Source of the DNA: Nemertoderma westbladi
Lineage: Eukaryota > Xenacoelomorpha > Nemertodermatida > Nemertodermatidae
Reading direction: 5' to 3'
DNA: 64,000 bases
NCBI GenBank assembly: GCA_032718475.1
Contig: JAUCBJ010005630.1
Coordinates: 24,286 to 88,285 of the forward strand
Both the position numbers and the translations under genes were made by a program. Positions 45,259 to 56,284 of this stretch are shown piece after piece. Below the pieces are notes generated by a model. It was not told the origin of the DNA. It searched no databases and saw only the letters and a list, made by a program, of their open reading frames with translations. Each line of letters begins with the position of its first letter. Within the stretch, counting starts at the first letter, position 1.

Positions 45259-48200
45259 ATGACGGAATTAATAGAAGATGACCTTGGTATTAGAGAACGA
45301 TATACCCTACCTTTACAAGCGTTTGTGGATAGCTTGATACGCGGTGAAGCCGATCCGACTATTACGGAGGACGATGGTCGTTATATCGAACCGCCGATGT
45401 CCCAGGAACAACTTACGCGTGAATTGGACTATAGAAAATTCACCGCTCGCTATACGAATCGTAACGGTACGTATATGGACTTCTTAACTACCGGCCATCC
45501 TACCGATTTACATGATACGGACGATGTAGACACCGAAAGGGAAATGGTTTTATTTAAACATCATGCCCAGCGGAATCGTAATGATAAACCGAGAATAGAA
45601 CACGAGAACTCTATTCGCAACCTACTCGACAGAGAAAACGTTGAAGAACCCGATAAGCGCATCAACTTCAACGACTACTTGGAATTTTTGAGAGAAACCT
45701 ATCTCAATATTGCCAGTCAACAGAACCTAGGGACTCGATATCCTCAAGGTATACAACATGATCCCATGGTAGAACTCAAACGACTCTATTTCACCATGAT
45801 GTATCTTACCGCAGATCGTCCACTGCCTGTTGTCCCAGACAGCTTTGAACAAATGGAAGAGTATTGCAAAACTGGAGAACGATCACCCGCGTTTCCTCTG
45901 CAGGACGTACGTCTTTGGTATTATTGTGACACATGCCCTAGACCTAACCAGCAAACGGAAAGACATAAACATCCGCGGAGACGTTGTGCTAAACACAGTT
46001 TTACGCGTTATACTTACGGGAGTTTCGAGCGAAACCTGTTCGACGTATCACCTACGATCGCCCGTCTCAAACGATCGCTAAATAAACCCATGATCAGAGT
46101 TCCGGAATACTCGGTCAGGCCTCCTCATTCCCCAGTGAGACCTCAAACTCTTGATCCTAACAGTATCACTGATCCTCCCGAGTTATATTCACTGTTCAAA
46201 GATTTGGTGTTACCCGAGCAGTTAATCGGTGGTGTTTCCAGCAGTAGGTTCGTTAGATAATCGACCATCCTATTTAGCCGGATTGGGACGCGGGCATCTA
46301 ACATCGCCATTTAATCCTTACAATCGGCCAGGATTAACCCCGATACAACCTGCCACGGAAGTCGAGGAGAGCGTTATAAGAAACGCTTTAGACGCCATCC
46401 GACAGAAAATCGGAAAGGGAACACAGGATTGTCTAGAGAAACGTAAATTACAGCAGCAGGTCCAATCGGTGAAAGAGTTAGCCTTGCCGCAGTTTGATAG
46501 AGAAATCCAAAACCTCGAAGAGGACTTCGAGCTTGGACGTACGTATTCTCTACAGGAGTTTCTAGAAGAACGCTTACAGAAGCAAGCGGAGGAAAATCAA
46601 CTCGAGGAGAAACATACGGAAATGGATGAGAGAGAAGAAGCCGCTTTAGCCCAACCCGAAGCTCAGATACTCATAACCGATCTCTACTCTAAAACCGTCC
46701 GTCATCCCTTGATGGTTCCGCATTTTGGAGACAAACTCTTCGCAAAGATACAACCCCAACCGGTTGATATCAGCATAAGATCGCAAAATCTTATCGCTGA
46801 CGCTCCTATGTTACAGCGTCCGCCAATCGAAGCTGCTCGCGTTGACGGTATACTCGTTGAACCTCCGGACAATCGAGCGGATCTTGTCCGTCGTATGGTA
46901 CACAATGTCAACATACGCGCTAGACCTTTACAGAACTCTTTTTATGGAATTAAAGACCACCCTTATTACGTTAATCTGACTCAATATTATATGGTAAAAC
47001 CAGAAGACCCGACGCATAATTTAAAGTTTCTACCACTAATAAATCCTCTAGACATTGTCGAACTCGAACAATTGCAAAAACATCTGGATCAGTTAGTAAA
47101 GGTAAACTCATTCCGAAAACCATATAACGTTTCTCGAATAGAGAAGGATACAGAACCTCCTTATAATCTCGATGGATTTATTAAAACTCGATTAGTCCAT
47201 TGGAATCTAGACGTATTATTCGAGGAGGAGAAAATACAAAGATATGGAAATGTGGAGACGTATACCACTCGATACATGAAGTATAGTGATCTCCCTGACG
47301 CTAATCAATGCGCCACCTTGTGGCATCCAGTAGGGATGACCCTCGAGAACGCCACCAAAGAGTGGAATGAAACTCTTAATGTCATTGAGATGTATGGCGT
47401 TGTTACTTACGATAACGAAGGTAGCGTTCCGATCGGAGAATTAGGAACTACGCGCATGATACACATACGCGGATTAGCTGGTTCCACTCACGTGTTTACG
47501 CGAGCGTGTTCCGACGTGAGCGATTATTCCTTTGAAACTCTCACCGAAACGCAAAAGAATCTCCGACATGGACAATTCGAGCTCGCGCAGCGTTACGTCA
47601 TTGACACCGAACGCAAACCGGCCATGGGTATCGATGGATCGATGTTACCCCAGCCCGTTCTCGAGATGTTGTTCAACAAAAGAATCATTAAAATCGGCTC
47701 AGCTGTTTATGGAGATCTCCAAAATGACTTTCGGAATATGGAAAATATCCCCTATCCTTTCGTGGATACTCAGCTGATAGCTCCTTGGGCCGAAGGCCGA
47801 GGTTTCTTTCGCACCATGTATGCCAATGCGTCTAGCAACATTACAAAGGTGCAACGAACTTCCATCGGACATCTTGCTTTTCAGGAATACGGATGGAATT
47901 TCAAGGTCGGAAATCCCATCAACTATCAACAAGTATACGGAGACCATTATTCTCGATTATACTTTGACGGACCGTTGACCGCACCTGGCGCCGTGTATAG
48001 CTTCATGAGTGTTCCACTCCGCCCCTCCTTAGCTATCTACACGATCTTTGAAAACACCGCACTTTCCGGTTGGCTAGCCGATGTGTGCAGTCGTACTATA
48101 CGCGCCCATCCATTAATCCTTGGGACCAAACTCGCTAAGCTAGATGAACATAATAAATTCATCCGCTTTGAATGTTTCCGGCGATTTTTAACCCCGTTTC

Positions 48201-49513
48201 GCAACATGGATAGCCAATTCAAAGACCGCGCTTTGACCAAGCTCAGCTTAAGAGACTCAGCTGCAGAGAAGTTAGATAGCGCTGGATTTGCTATTTTCAA
48301 AGACATTTGTATAATAAACCTGCACTCCTCTGTTATCCAAAGACCTCGAATCCCCACAGGTTATTCTGTCGTGGAAATTCAGACGGTAGGTCCACTTGAA
48401 GAGACAGCCATGCCTACCTCAACTATACAAGGAGAAGACGAACCCATATGCTTAGAATCCGAAGAGATTCAGCCTCCCACGCCTCGGAGTAGCGACAGCG
48501 ACTACATTTTGGAATGGTATCAAGGTCCACAGTGTCTCACTGCGTATGATTATCGCCATGCCAATTATGTTTCTCGACAACGTTGTCGGCTGTGCGCATC
48601 GAGAGACCATATTACATCTATGGACACAAACGATCTCTGTTCCTATTTCCACGAGCAACCGTCGATGGAAATCTATTTTGCATATTGCCGGCTTAATAAT
48701 TTGCACATTTTTGCTGTCTGCCCCCAATTTATGACTCAATGCCATCATTGTCAATTAAAAGGACACGCCAGCTTTGATTGTCCCTTTAATCATGATTTAG
48801 AGAGCGTAGATGAAATGATTGTACTACGTTATATCAGAGCTTGGGAAGCGAACGCTGATTTGCATTGTGATTCACGCCATCGCTATTACCCTGGACGCGC
48901 TTACGAAGGAGTTTATGCATTCCATCCTTATTTATTTGCCTCCGTCGAGCAGAAATCACGTATATCAAGTTACGAACTACTGAAGCGCGTCGGAGAATGT
49001 ATTTCAACCAAATATGTACGCAAATTTCTCAGGAGCATTAATCCTAGTGACATCCATTCTTACAACTTAATAAACTTTATCCGTCAAGACCCTGACTATG
49101 GAGACTTATTTGTCAACTCGCACCCCGAGTTACAGGAAGTATATCGACGGCCTTACGAGTACCAAGCCCGCAAACGCGAGTTGGAAAGAACCATTAAACC
49201 AAGGAAGTTTCTGACTGCCTATGGTCCACCCACGGCTCTCGTTCAGACCACTCTTAAAGGACCCGTAAGAGCGGCCGTCTTAAAACGCGCTCTAAAGGTC
49301 GTTAGACCCCTCTCCACCGAAGTTGAAGTCAACCAACCCGGCACTTCGACCGGCGGATATACCGATCGTAATCCCATACCTTCTGATGCAATCATATTGC
49401 ACCCTTCACCCAGGAGTTATAGCCCTCCTTGTAAAGTGGCTCGCCCCAAAGAGAAAAAGACTCTTGCTAGCTTTAAAAAACTGCGTAAACGCCGTCCGCG
49501 CAAGAAAGACTAA
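45259..49513 (+). pseudogene. BEL/Pao accessory frame (ORF3), unknown zinc-knuckle protein
   Basis: Begins at ATG 45259 and ends TAA 49511-49513, about 1,400 codons. The last 1,094 codons (from about 46229) are uninterrupted. Comparison with element 1 shows an extra A in an A run near 45870, a second switch near 46030-46050 and a third near 46230. Features: no signal peptide; a charged, probably helical stretch (about 46380-46650); a long globular part; a Cys cluster (CRLC near 48584 and a further CPQF); a perfect CCHC knuckle CHHCQLKGHASFDC near 48740; and a basic tail (KKLRKRRPRKKD). I see no membrane helix, protease, polymerase or glycoprotein signature and recognise no family. The knuckle and tail suggest nucleic-acid binding. 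Position mimics env, but content does not. The young, long open part suggests the ancestor coded a functional protein. Confidence 0.8.
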
Positions 49514-49591
49514 CTGTTTAGAGTATTTTTATATTTTAGAAACTGTGATTTTGTATATTTTATAGACTTAAATCCCATTGTCTGGGAGCGG

Positions 49592-50764
49592 TGTAAAAGC
49601 TTTTGTGGGATAACTGATTCGTTTGCCTTGCTAACCAGTTCCCCCCAGTCGCTGGAATACTCTAAAAGGGATATCTAGCTAGAATAGTGCAAGCTACCGG
49701 CTGATTGGCTGATTTGCTGTGCGAAGGGATCTGGGCTCTGTTCGATCGGCCAACCAGCTTAGGAAGGTTGCCTCATAGCCCTGCTTTCCGTATCGGCCAA
49801 TAGAATTTGAGTTGGCTTTGATTTTGACCTATCACAGAGCTACTGAACTGAATTTCCTATCTGTATGCTCATCCTCTGTGTTGGGTGGGAGCTTCGTGGA
49901 ATAAGGGTAGCTGGTATCCTTGTATAGAGTCTTCTCACATGATTCTGTTGTTGTGTTCCCATTTTTGCCAGAACATCGGCTTTTTGGAAGAACTCATGTT
50001 TCAGACTGCTTAAATTATAGAAAGTATAACTGTTACCTTGTCTTAACTTACTAACCGGACTTTACTTACTAATCATATTGTTTGTACTGCTATTTACCGT
50101 CAGTTATTAATTGTATCGATTTGTTGATGAAATATTGTCATTTGGAGAATATTGATAAATCACCCAAATTTCCCAATTTTCTTGATACACTACAGGTTAG
50201 AGAGACAGGCTATATATAACAATTGCGATTTATATCAATGTGGTGTGTATTGAATCTAATGTTATTTAGTAGACACTACCTGAGTCAATTGCTGTTCTTT
50301 TTATGTGTGATCAAATTTACTGACGGTCGGCAGAATAGTGTGTATGTTTGTGACTGGTAACAAAGCATTTCCTAAAGAATGCGCCTTATACTTTAATCAT
50401 AAGCCTTATCGTTGCGTTTAGTATAAGTCCTAGCTCTGTTTAAATAGATAGAGCGCCACGTCCTAAAGGAACTGTTAATATTTCCCGAAAGTGAATAATA
50501 TCTGTCAGAAATTATATATTAGTGATCAATCGAATAATACAGTAGGTTTACACTGCAATCTTACACTGCAATAATAAAATTTAAGCATCCGAATTCAGCC
50601 TCCCGGGTATATCCAGCGGGTGAATGGTCGCGCATGGGCTGGCTTCGGCTAATGTTTTGTTTATTAGCATAAAATATTGTCGTATGCTAAAGGTCTGTTA
50701 ATCAACTAAAAGACATATAAATTTTGGCAGGTTAAACTGCTAAAGGTCTTCAAAAGCGCGAACA
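49592..50764 (+). repeat. 3' LTR of element 2
   Basis: 1,173 bp, same length as the 5' LTR and differing by one base by eye. Preceded by ATTGTCTGGGAGCGG, the candidate polypurine tract, which is unusually short. Confidence 0.95.
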
Positions 50765-50921
50765 CTTTTTATGTCCTCCAGAAATCTACCGCTAGGTTCC
50801 ATGCTACCGGTTTCTCTACTGCTGTTCTCTCAGGTTATCGCAGTACCGGTATTAGTATATAGAGCACTATTTTGCAGTATTGCATGTACAGATGTAGGTA
50901 TAAAGAAGGTATTTTAGTACC

Positions 50922-52093
50922 GGTCAGGTCAGGTCCCCAGATCCTGCTACCACTATGGCAGTAATGTGGTACTACCTGTAGCTGTCAGCCCAGTAGGGCA
51001 GGCCCGATAAGCATAGCCTATTCCTGTATTCATTATTTAATTGATCAAGAGTGGGTTGGTTCAGCCCCGTCAACTAAATAAGTCATTGAGGGCTATAGCG
51101 CCTAGGGCACCATTGAAGGCAACGGCTTGATACGCATCTGCATTAGAGATAATACAAGCCCCGCCCTGTCTATACTGGATGCTCCTCTACCAGTGTTAGG
51201 TAACCTAACCCAGGAGGCACACTTGGTTCAGGGTGTAACAAATGGACCCCTACAGTCGGCAGCAGGGCTGTAGGCCATGGATAGGCGGAAGGTAATCAAC
51301 CAACGGCTAGACATGCTGACAAGGTCGGCGGAAGGTAATCAACCAACGGCGACCTACTGCGAAGACGCTTGTAGGAGTTGCGACCACAAGCGGTTTACCC
51401 CCGCAACTGAAAGATATGAGTATGAGAACCCTCCAGGAGAAATACCGGCTCGGTCGTCGCCCGGGTCAACAAGGACCGCGTCCCTCAGTGGTACACCAGG
51501 CTGGGGTCGATAAATTGGCTACTGGAACAGAAGACAGAGAAGAAAGAAGAACCAACCTGCTGAAATGTAAAAATACACTAATGAACGCACGCACGCTGAA
51601 AGCACAGAGCAAACAGGGTGACATGGTCGCTCTGCCAATGGAATATAACATCGACATCATCTGCATCCAAGAACATCGGATTTGTCATGAAGACACTACC
51701 ATGAAGTACAATGACATTGGAAATGGATGGACGTTAGTAACAAGCTCAGCAGTAAGAAACTCGGCCAATGCATCAATTGGTGGAGTAGGAATTCTGCTAA
51801 GCCCATTTGCACTTAAGACCCTAAACAACATCGAATCTATAAATTCCAGGGTTATGATCGCAACATTTGATGGGAATCCCAAGACAACAGTTATATGTTG
51901 CTACAGTCCAACCAATGCATCAGAGCCAGAACAAGCAGTCAAGTTTTATGAAGAACTGACTGGACTTATTAAGGACATCCCGAAACACAATGTTAAAGTC
52001 ATTGCTGGTGACCTGAAAACGCAAATTGGCCCAGAAGACATCAAGGGTTACACCTATAACACCAGTTCTAACAGAAATGGGTACTTACTCTTA
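50922..52093 (+). mobile_element. LINE 5' end with APE-type endonuclease
   Basis: Starts GGTCAGGTCAGGT like the LINE at 3853, so this is probably a true 5' end with about 600 bp of 5' UTR. The endonuclease frame (from about 51416) has LMNARTLKAQSKQGD, IDIICIQEHRI, GGVGILLSPFAL, VICCYSPTNAS and VIAGDLKTQIG. The motif order is that of LINE APE endonucleases, though the usual GDFN is GDLK. It is cut at 52094 by a hAT-like terminus, and no RT follows nearby. A related but distinct family from the copy at 3853. Confidence 0.8.
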
Positions 52094-52140
52094 CAGGGGC
52101 GGATCCAGGAATTTCTTAAGGGGGGGGGGGGGGGGGGGGC
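52094..52140. mobile_element. hAT-like transposon terminus with G tract
   Basis: CAGGGGCGGATCCAGG at 52094-52109, then AATTTCTTAA and a run of about 19 G. The CAGGGGCGGATCC word is, to my knowledge, typical of terminal repeats of hAT-type elements in invertebrates. The matching inverted end was not found in this window, so the extent is unknown; the 31-bp array beginning at 52235 may lie inside it. Confidence 0.4.
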
Positions 52141-52234
52141 TTAAAATTTTTCATAGTAACAATCAAATGTATTTAATTATAAATATTAAAATATAACCAA
52201 AACAAACAAAATCAGACATTTATTGTAATAGATA

Positions 52235-52520
52235 AACAAAATGTAGCCACGGGTGGAACTATACGAACAAAATGTAGCTACGGGCACGGGTGGAACTATA
52301 AGTACAAAATGTAGCCACCGGCCGAACTATAAGTAGAAAATGTAGCCACAGGCGGAACTATGAAAACAAAATGTAGCCACGGACGGAACTATAAGTACAA
52401 AATGTAGCCACAGGCGGAACTATAAGAACAAAATGTAGCCGTGGGCGGAACTATAAGTACAAAATGTAGCCACGGGCCGAACTATAAGTAGAAAATGTAG
52501 CCACAGGCGGAACTATAAGT
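52235..52520. repeat. 31-bp minisatellite, about 9 copies
   Basis: Unit AACTATAAGTACAAAATGTA plus GCCACAGGCGG (31 bp), with variants at the GGC positions and one longer unit near 52262. It is followed by AT-rich sequence to about 52960 with no gene. Confidence 0.85.
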
Positions 52521-52984
52521 ACAAGCAGAACTAAGCAGAAACATAGGTATCCTGAACAAGGTAAAAAATTTCACAACACCACACGTTCTGACTACACTCT
52601 ACCATACTATAATAAACCCATACCTTCATTAATGTAATGCTATCTGGGCCTTTCAAGGTGGAAGCTAATATTCAGTACCCTTACCAACCAACAATACTGC
52701 ATCAAACTGGCCATACAAAAGAAAACATAGGCATCATAATAGAGACAAACCGAGAGCGACTAGCGCGCGAGCTGGGGGAAGATCTTCTCTGTGCTGGGGG
52801 TAAGAGCGCGTAAGAAAAGGGGGAAGAGGGGGAAAGAAAAGGGGTATGGATCTATAAATAGCATCCAATGGGACGCCTCTATTTTACGACCGTTCTATAC
52901 TGTAAACATACAGCTGTCTACCTTATTGAGAAGTGGTAATACGACTTTACAGTTGCTAAACTTACCCCCCCCCCCCCCCCCCCC
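52521..52984. other. Intergenic DNA ending in a C tract
   Basis: No gene recognised. The C run at about 52964-52984 leads into the next array. Confidence 0.4.
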
Positions 52985-53570
52985 ACCCATCTACTGTATC
53001 ATTACACACCTACCATACATACCCATTCCTACATACCCATTCCTACATATCCATTCCTACATACCTACTTACACGTACCCTCCCATCCACCTAAGCACGT
53101 CGACTTAACCGCACCCACCCACCCACCTAAGCACGTATACTTACCCACACCCACCCACCTACCTAAGCACACCTAGTTAACCGCACCCACCTAAGCACAT
53201 CGACTTAACCACACCCACCCACCCACCTCAGCACGTCTACTTAACCACACCCACCCAAACACCTAAGCACGTCTACTTACCCGCACCCACCCACACACCT
53301 AAGCACGTCTACTTAACCGCAAACACCCACCCACCCACCTAAGCACATCGACTTAACCGCACCCACCCACCCACCTAAGCACGTATACTTACCCGCACCC
53401 ACCCACCTACCTAAGCACACCTAGTTAGCCGCACCCACCTACGCACATCGACTTAACCGCACCCACCCACCCACCTAAGCACGTGTACTTAACCACACCC
53501 ACCCACCCAGCTAAGCACGTATACTTACCCGCACCCACCTTCTACCTAAGCACACCTAGTTAACCGCACC
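52985..53570. repeat. CACCCACC / CTAAGCACGT minisatellite
   Basis: Irregular units of about 35-45 bp built from CACCCACCCACCTAAGCAC, GTCTACTTAACCGCAC and variants. An initial part (53000-53070) repeats TACATACCCATTCC. Strand composition is strongly C-rich. It ends abruptly at the palindrome. Confidence 0.85.
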
Positions 53571-53630
53571 CGTCTAGGTCTTTTTGCTTTTTAGTCTGCG
53601 CGCAGACTAAAAAGCAAAAAGACCTAGACG
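53571..53630. repeat. Perfect 60-bp palindrome, no spacer
   Basis: The 30 bases at 53571-53600 are the exact reverse complement of 53601-53630, with the centre at CTGCG|CGCAG. The match stops at 53570/53631. The stem would be fully paired apart from the minimal loop. It lies between the C-rich minisatellite and a LINE insertion. Confidence 0.95.
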
Positions 53631-53676
53631 TTGCATGCAATCAGTGATCAGCTGACAGCAGCCCGCTGATCGGTAG

Positions 53677-54766
53677 GGATTCCTGGTGAAATTATTGCAG
53701 CAATGAGATCAGTATACGATGGTTCGACAACATTTGTGTCTACTATTGACGGTGACACAGAACCATTTGAAGTGTTATGGGGTGTCCTCCAGGGAGACAC
53801 ACTTGCACCATTCTTGTTCATAATTGTTGTTGACTATTTTCTACGCATGTCCTTAGATCATCATAATGATGATGGGGTGATGATAACTCCACCTACTGGC
53901 TCCAGAAGTAGAGGAAATCCTGCCAAGTACCTAACTGATCTAGACTTTGCTGATGACTTAGGAGTACTCTCAGAATCACTAGAGGGAGCCCAACAGCTCC
54001 TCAGCTCATTAGAACATGGTGCTTCTAGTGTTGGTCTTTTTGTTAACTCCAGAAAGACCAACATTTTGACAGTTAACTTTGAAAGTCCTCAGCAAGTCTC
54101 TGATCGGATGAGCATAAGCTCAAAAGATGGTATGCTTGAGCATGTGGATGACTTCTGTTACCTGGGATCATGGATCCGGAAGTCAGGTGAGGACCTTCAA
54201 ATACGTAAGGGAAAGGCATGGGCAGCCTTGAATAGGCTTTCCAGGATTTGGAAGTCACCGAGAATTAATCGGAAATTTAAGGTCCGATTATTTAGAGCAG
54301 CAGTAGTTCCAGTACTCCTCTATGGCAGTCCATGCTAGGCTCTAACTGCTGAGGACACCAAATCTCTGGATGGCACATTCACAAGAATGCTACGCCGGGT
54401 TCATTGTGTCAAGTACAATGCGCACATCTACAACCAGACACTATATAACATTGGAGGTGTCTCATTGGTTCCCCCAAGCTTGACACTAGAACAAAATCGC
54501 CTCCGCTTTGCAGGACATTGCTTTCGCCGTGAGGACCAGCCAGTGCATAATCTTGTACTTTGGCAGCCTCATGGAGTGAATAAGCATGGTGGACAGCCCA
54601 TGACTTTCTTGAGACGCATCTTAAAGGACACTGGCCTTGAAGATGCGGATGATCTAGCAAATGTCATGGGTGATAGGGAGTTGTGGCGGTGCAATTTTGT
54701 CGATAAGCCGGCACAGCATTCTAAAAAATGCAGCTGCAATGCAGCACGCCGATCCTAGTACTAGTA
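53677..54766 (+). mobile_element. 5'-truncated LINE ((TAG)n family)
   Basis: RT segment with VLQGDTLAPFLF and LDFADDLGVLS, very similar to the copy at 2487 but extending about 120 bp further 5'. A TGG-to-TAG change at 54336-54338 breaks the frame. It ends in a short TAG-type tail. The target duplication is gatcggtag(g), at 53668-53676 and 54767-54775. Confidence 0.92.
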
Positions 54767-54879
54767 GATCGGTAGGTTTCGCCCCGCAGCTGAAGGTATG
54801 CTCAGGAGGCCAAGTCAGGAAATGTAGAGAGAAATTCACAAAGGGAGACAGAACGAGTATTGAATGAAGAGTGAGGTCT

Positions 54880-55545
54880 GTAGGTAATTAGCCACTGGGA
54901 AGCAGCACCACAAACTTACGCCAATCACGTTTCTGCTTGTTGATAGCGGGCTTGCGTGTTTGAATGTAATACATTTCAAGCTTTTGCAAGACTGGCCGCA
55001 ATGGGCGTCTAGCAATTACTTTGAAATGTTTAAACAATTCACGCCAGTCAGTCGGTCAATGCGTATTGGGTTCGCCGCGCGGTGAGTCATGATGTGGTTG
55101 TGCGCAGTCTTACCCTGTTCGCTCCCATCCTTTGCAGTCCCATCCTGGTGCTGTCTAACGCGTTCAAACAAGTGTTGGATGGTGTGTCCAACATATCCCC
55201 CCTTACAAGAGGGACAAGAGAAATAGGAAACGACATTAGACGCAAGGATATCCGGGACGGGATGTTTAAGAGACGGGAGTGACTGGCGCAGTTTAGTTGT
55301 AGTGAAAACGAACCGAACTGGCCGTGTGCAATACCTGGGTATAAGTCCACGCAACTTTCGAAAAACAGATTGGTTGCCCGACCCCGGTACTCAAACTTAC
55401 AGATAATGGGCTTTGAGTGACCACCACCTGCCTGGTCCACCGGGTCACTGACCTCGGTGGGGACAACTGTTGGTGCCTCGCCCCCAGAACCTCTACTTGC
55501 ACGCCCCCTAGCAGCTTGAACTACGGCAAGCTCGTGCTCGACCAC
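54880..55545 (-). pseudogene. Penelope-like element remnant, GIY-YIG endonuclease end
   Basis: Minus strand. The frame near 55400-55350 (KPIICKFEYRGRATNLF) shifts near 55345 into ILASNVVSYFSCPSCKGGYVGHTI, which is the GIY-YIG nuclease core with its Cys pair (FSCPSC...YVGHT...LFERVRQH). A relic of the C-terminus with KLEMYYIQTRKPAINKQKR follows near 54980-54930. This domain order is the C-terminal end of Penelope-like retroelements. RT is not visible. It is dead through frameshift and truncation. Confidence 0.7.
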
Positions 55546-56284
55546 AGTATCAGTATATTGGTTATTGCTGCGAATATTCTCAGCATAGTCAACCCGAATA
55601 CGTCATATATTGGGGTAAATCTTTTCAACCTACGCGTAGCTACGCATAGTTTGTAACTTCCGTTCCTGTCATTTGCCGGTAGGTTTTTTTTTTACAGACG
55701 GTACTTTGCCCAAAGTTTCGTTTTGCGTTTTTTGTTATTAGGCTGCCCTGCATAGGCGCATATACTATTAGAACAATATTGGTAGCAAAGCAATGGATCC
55801 GTCCATTATTGCCAGCTCTCGGCTGACAAACTTGTATGTATGCATGTATCATCTATATCAATATTACTACCGCTAATTGATACCTATAACGCCGCAAGAC
55901 ACAGGACCTAATTATGCGGAAGCGGAACCCTCAACCGGTCAGCCGGTACCGGTATGCTGGTAGGCCTCCTACACAGATCGTACACTCTGACTGTGAGTGG
56001 AGCGTATCAGTCTACTGGTCGGTCACTGGTCTGGCACTTGTGCGTGTCCTTGACCTTGTACAGTAGTACAGCAGTGCATTAGGCCTACCCAGTCTGCCAG
56101 TACAGTTCAGCAGTTGTATCTGTATCGTACTGTCGTATCCAGGTATCCACTACAGCACTATCCTGCGTTAGTAGGCCTACCGGTAGCGCTATCCTATTAT
56201 AGCGGTACTATCTGATTGAAGAAGTAGCCAGTGTGTCTGCTAGTACTGTAGTACTCCGGCTCCTAATCTCTTGGCTTTGCAGGG
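55546..56284. other. Intergenic DNA rich in ACCGGT and AGGCCT words
   Basis: No gene. Contains several GTAGGCCTAC and ACCGGTACCGG-type palindromic words. Junction with the next LINE near 56280. Confidence 0.4.

Larger units (their letters stand above)
32071..50764 (+). mobile_element. BEL/Pao LTR retrotransposon, element 2 (18.7 kb, with accessory frame)
   Basis: Length 18,694 bp. LTRs of 1,173 bp with TG...CA ends and a 5-bp target duplication ctttt (32066-32070 and 50765-50769). Order: 5' LTR, 2.2-kb leader, gag-pol (35483-43639), 1.6-kb spacer, accessory frame (45259-49513), short purine-rich tract (gggagcgg just before 49592) and 3' LTR. Known BEL/Pao elements are usually well below this size and hold gag-pol with at most an env-like gene. 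By eye the LTRs differ at one base (A at 32577, C at 50098), so insertion is very recent. Confidence 0.95.

Noticed and set aside
45259-49513. Accessory frame as an env gene
   Set aside because: No signal peptide, no membrane anchor, no furin-type site or fusion peptide pattern; zinc knuckle and basic tail point elsewhere.
52235-53570. CRISPR-like spaced repeats
   Set aside because: The arrays are contiguous tandem units without unique spacers, in animal-type DNA without cas genes.
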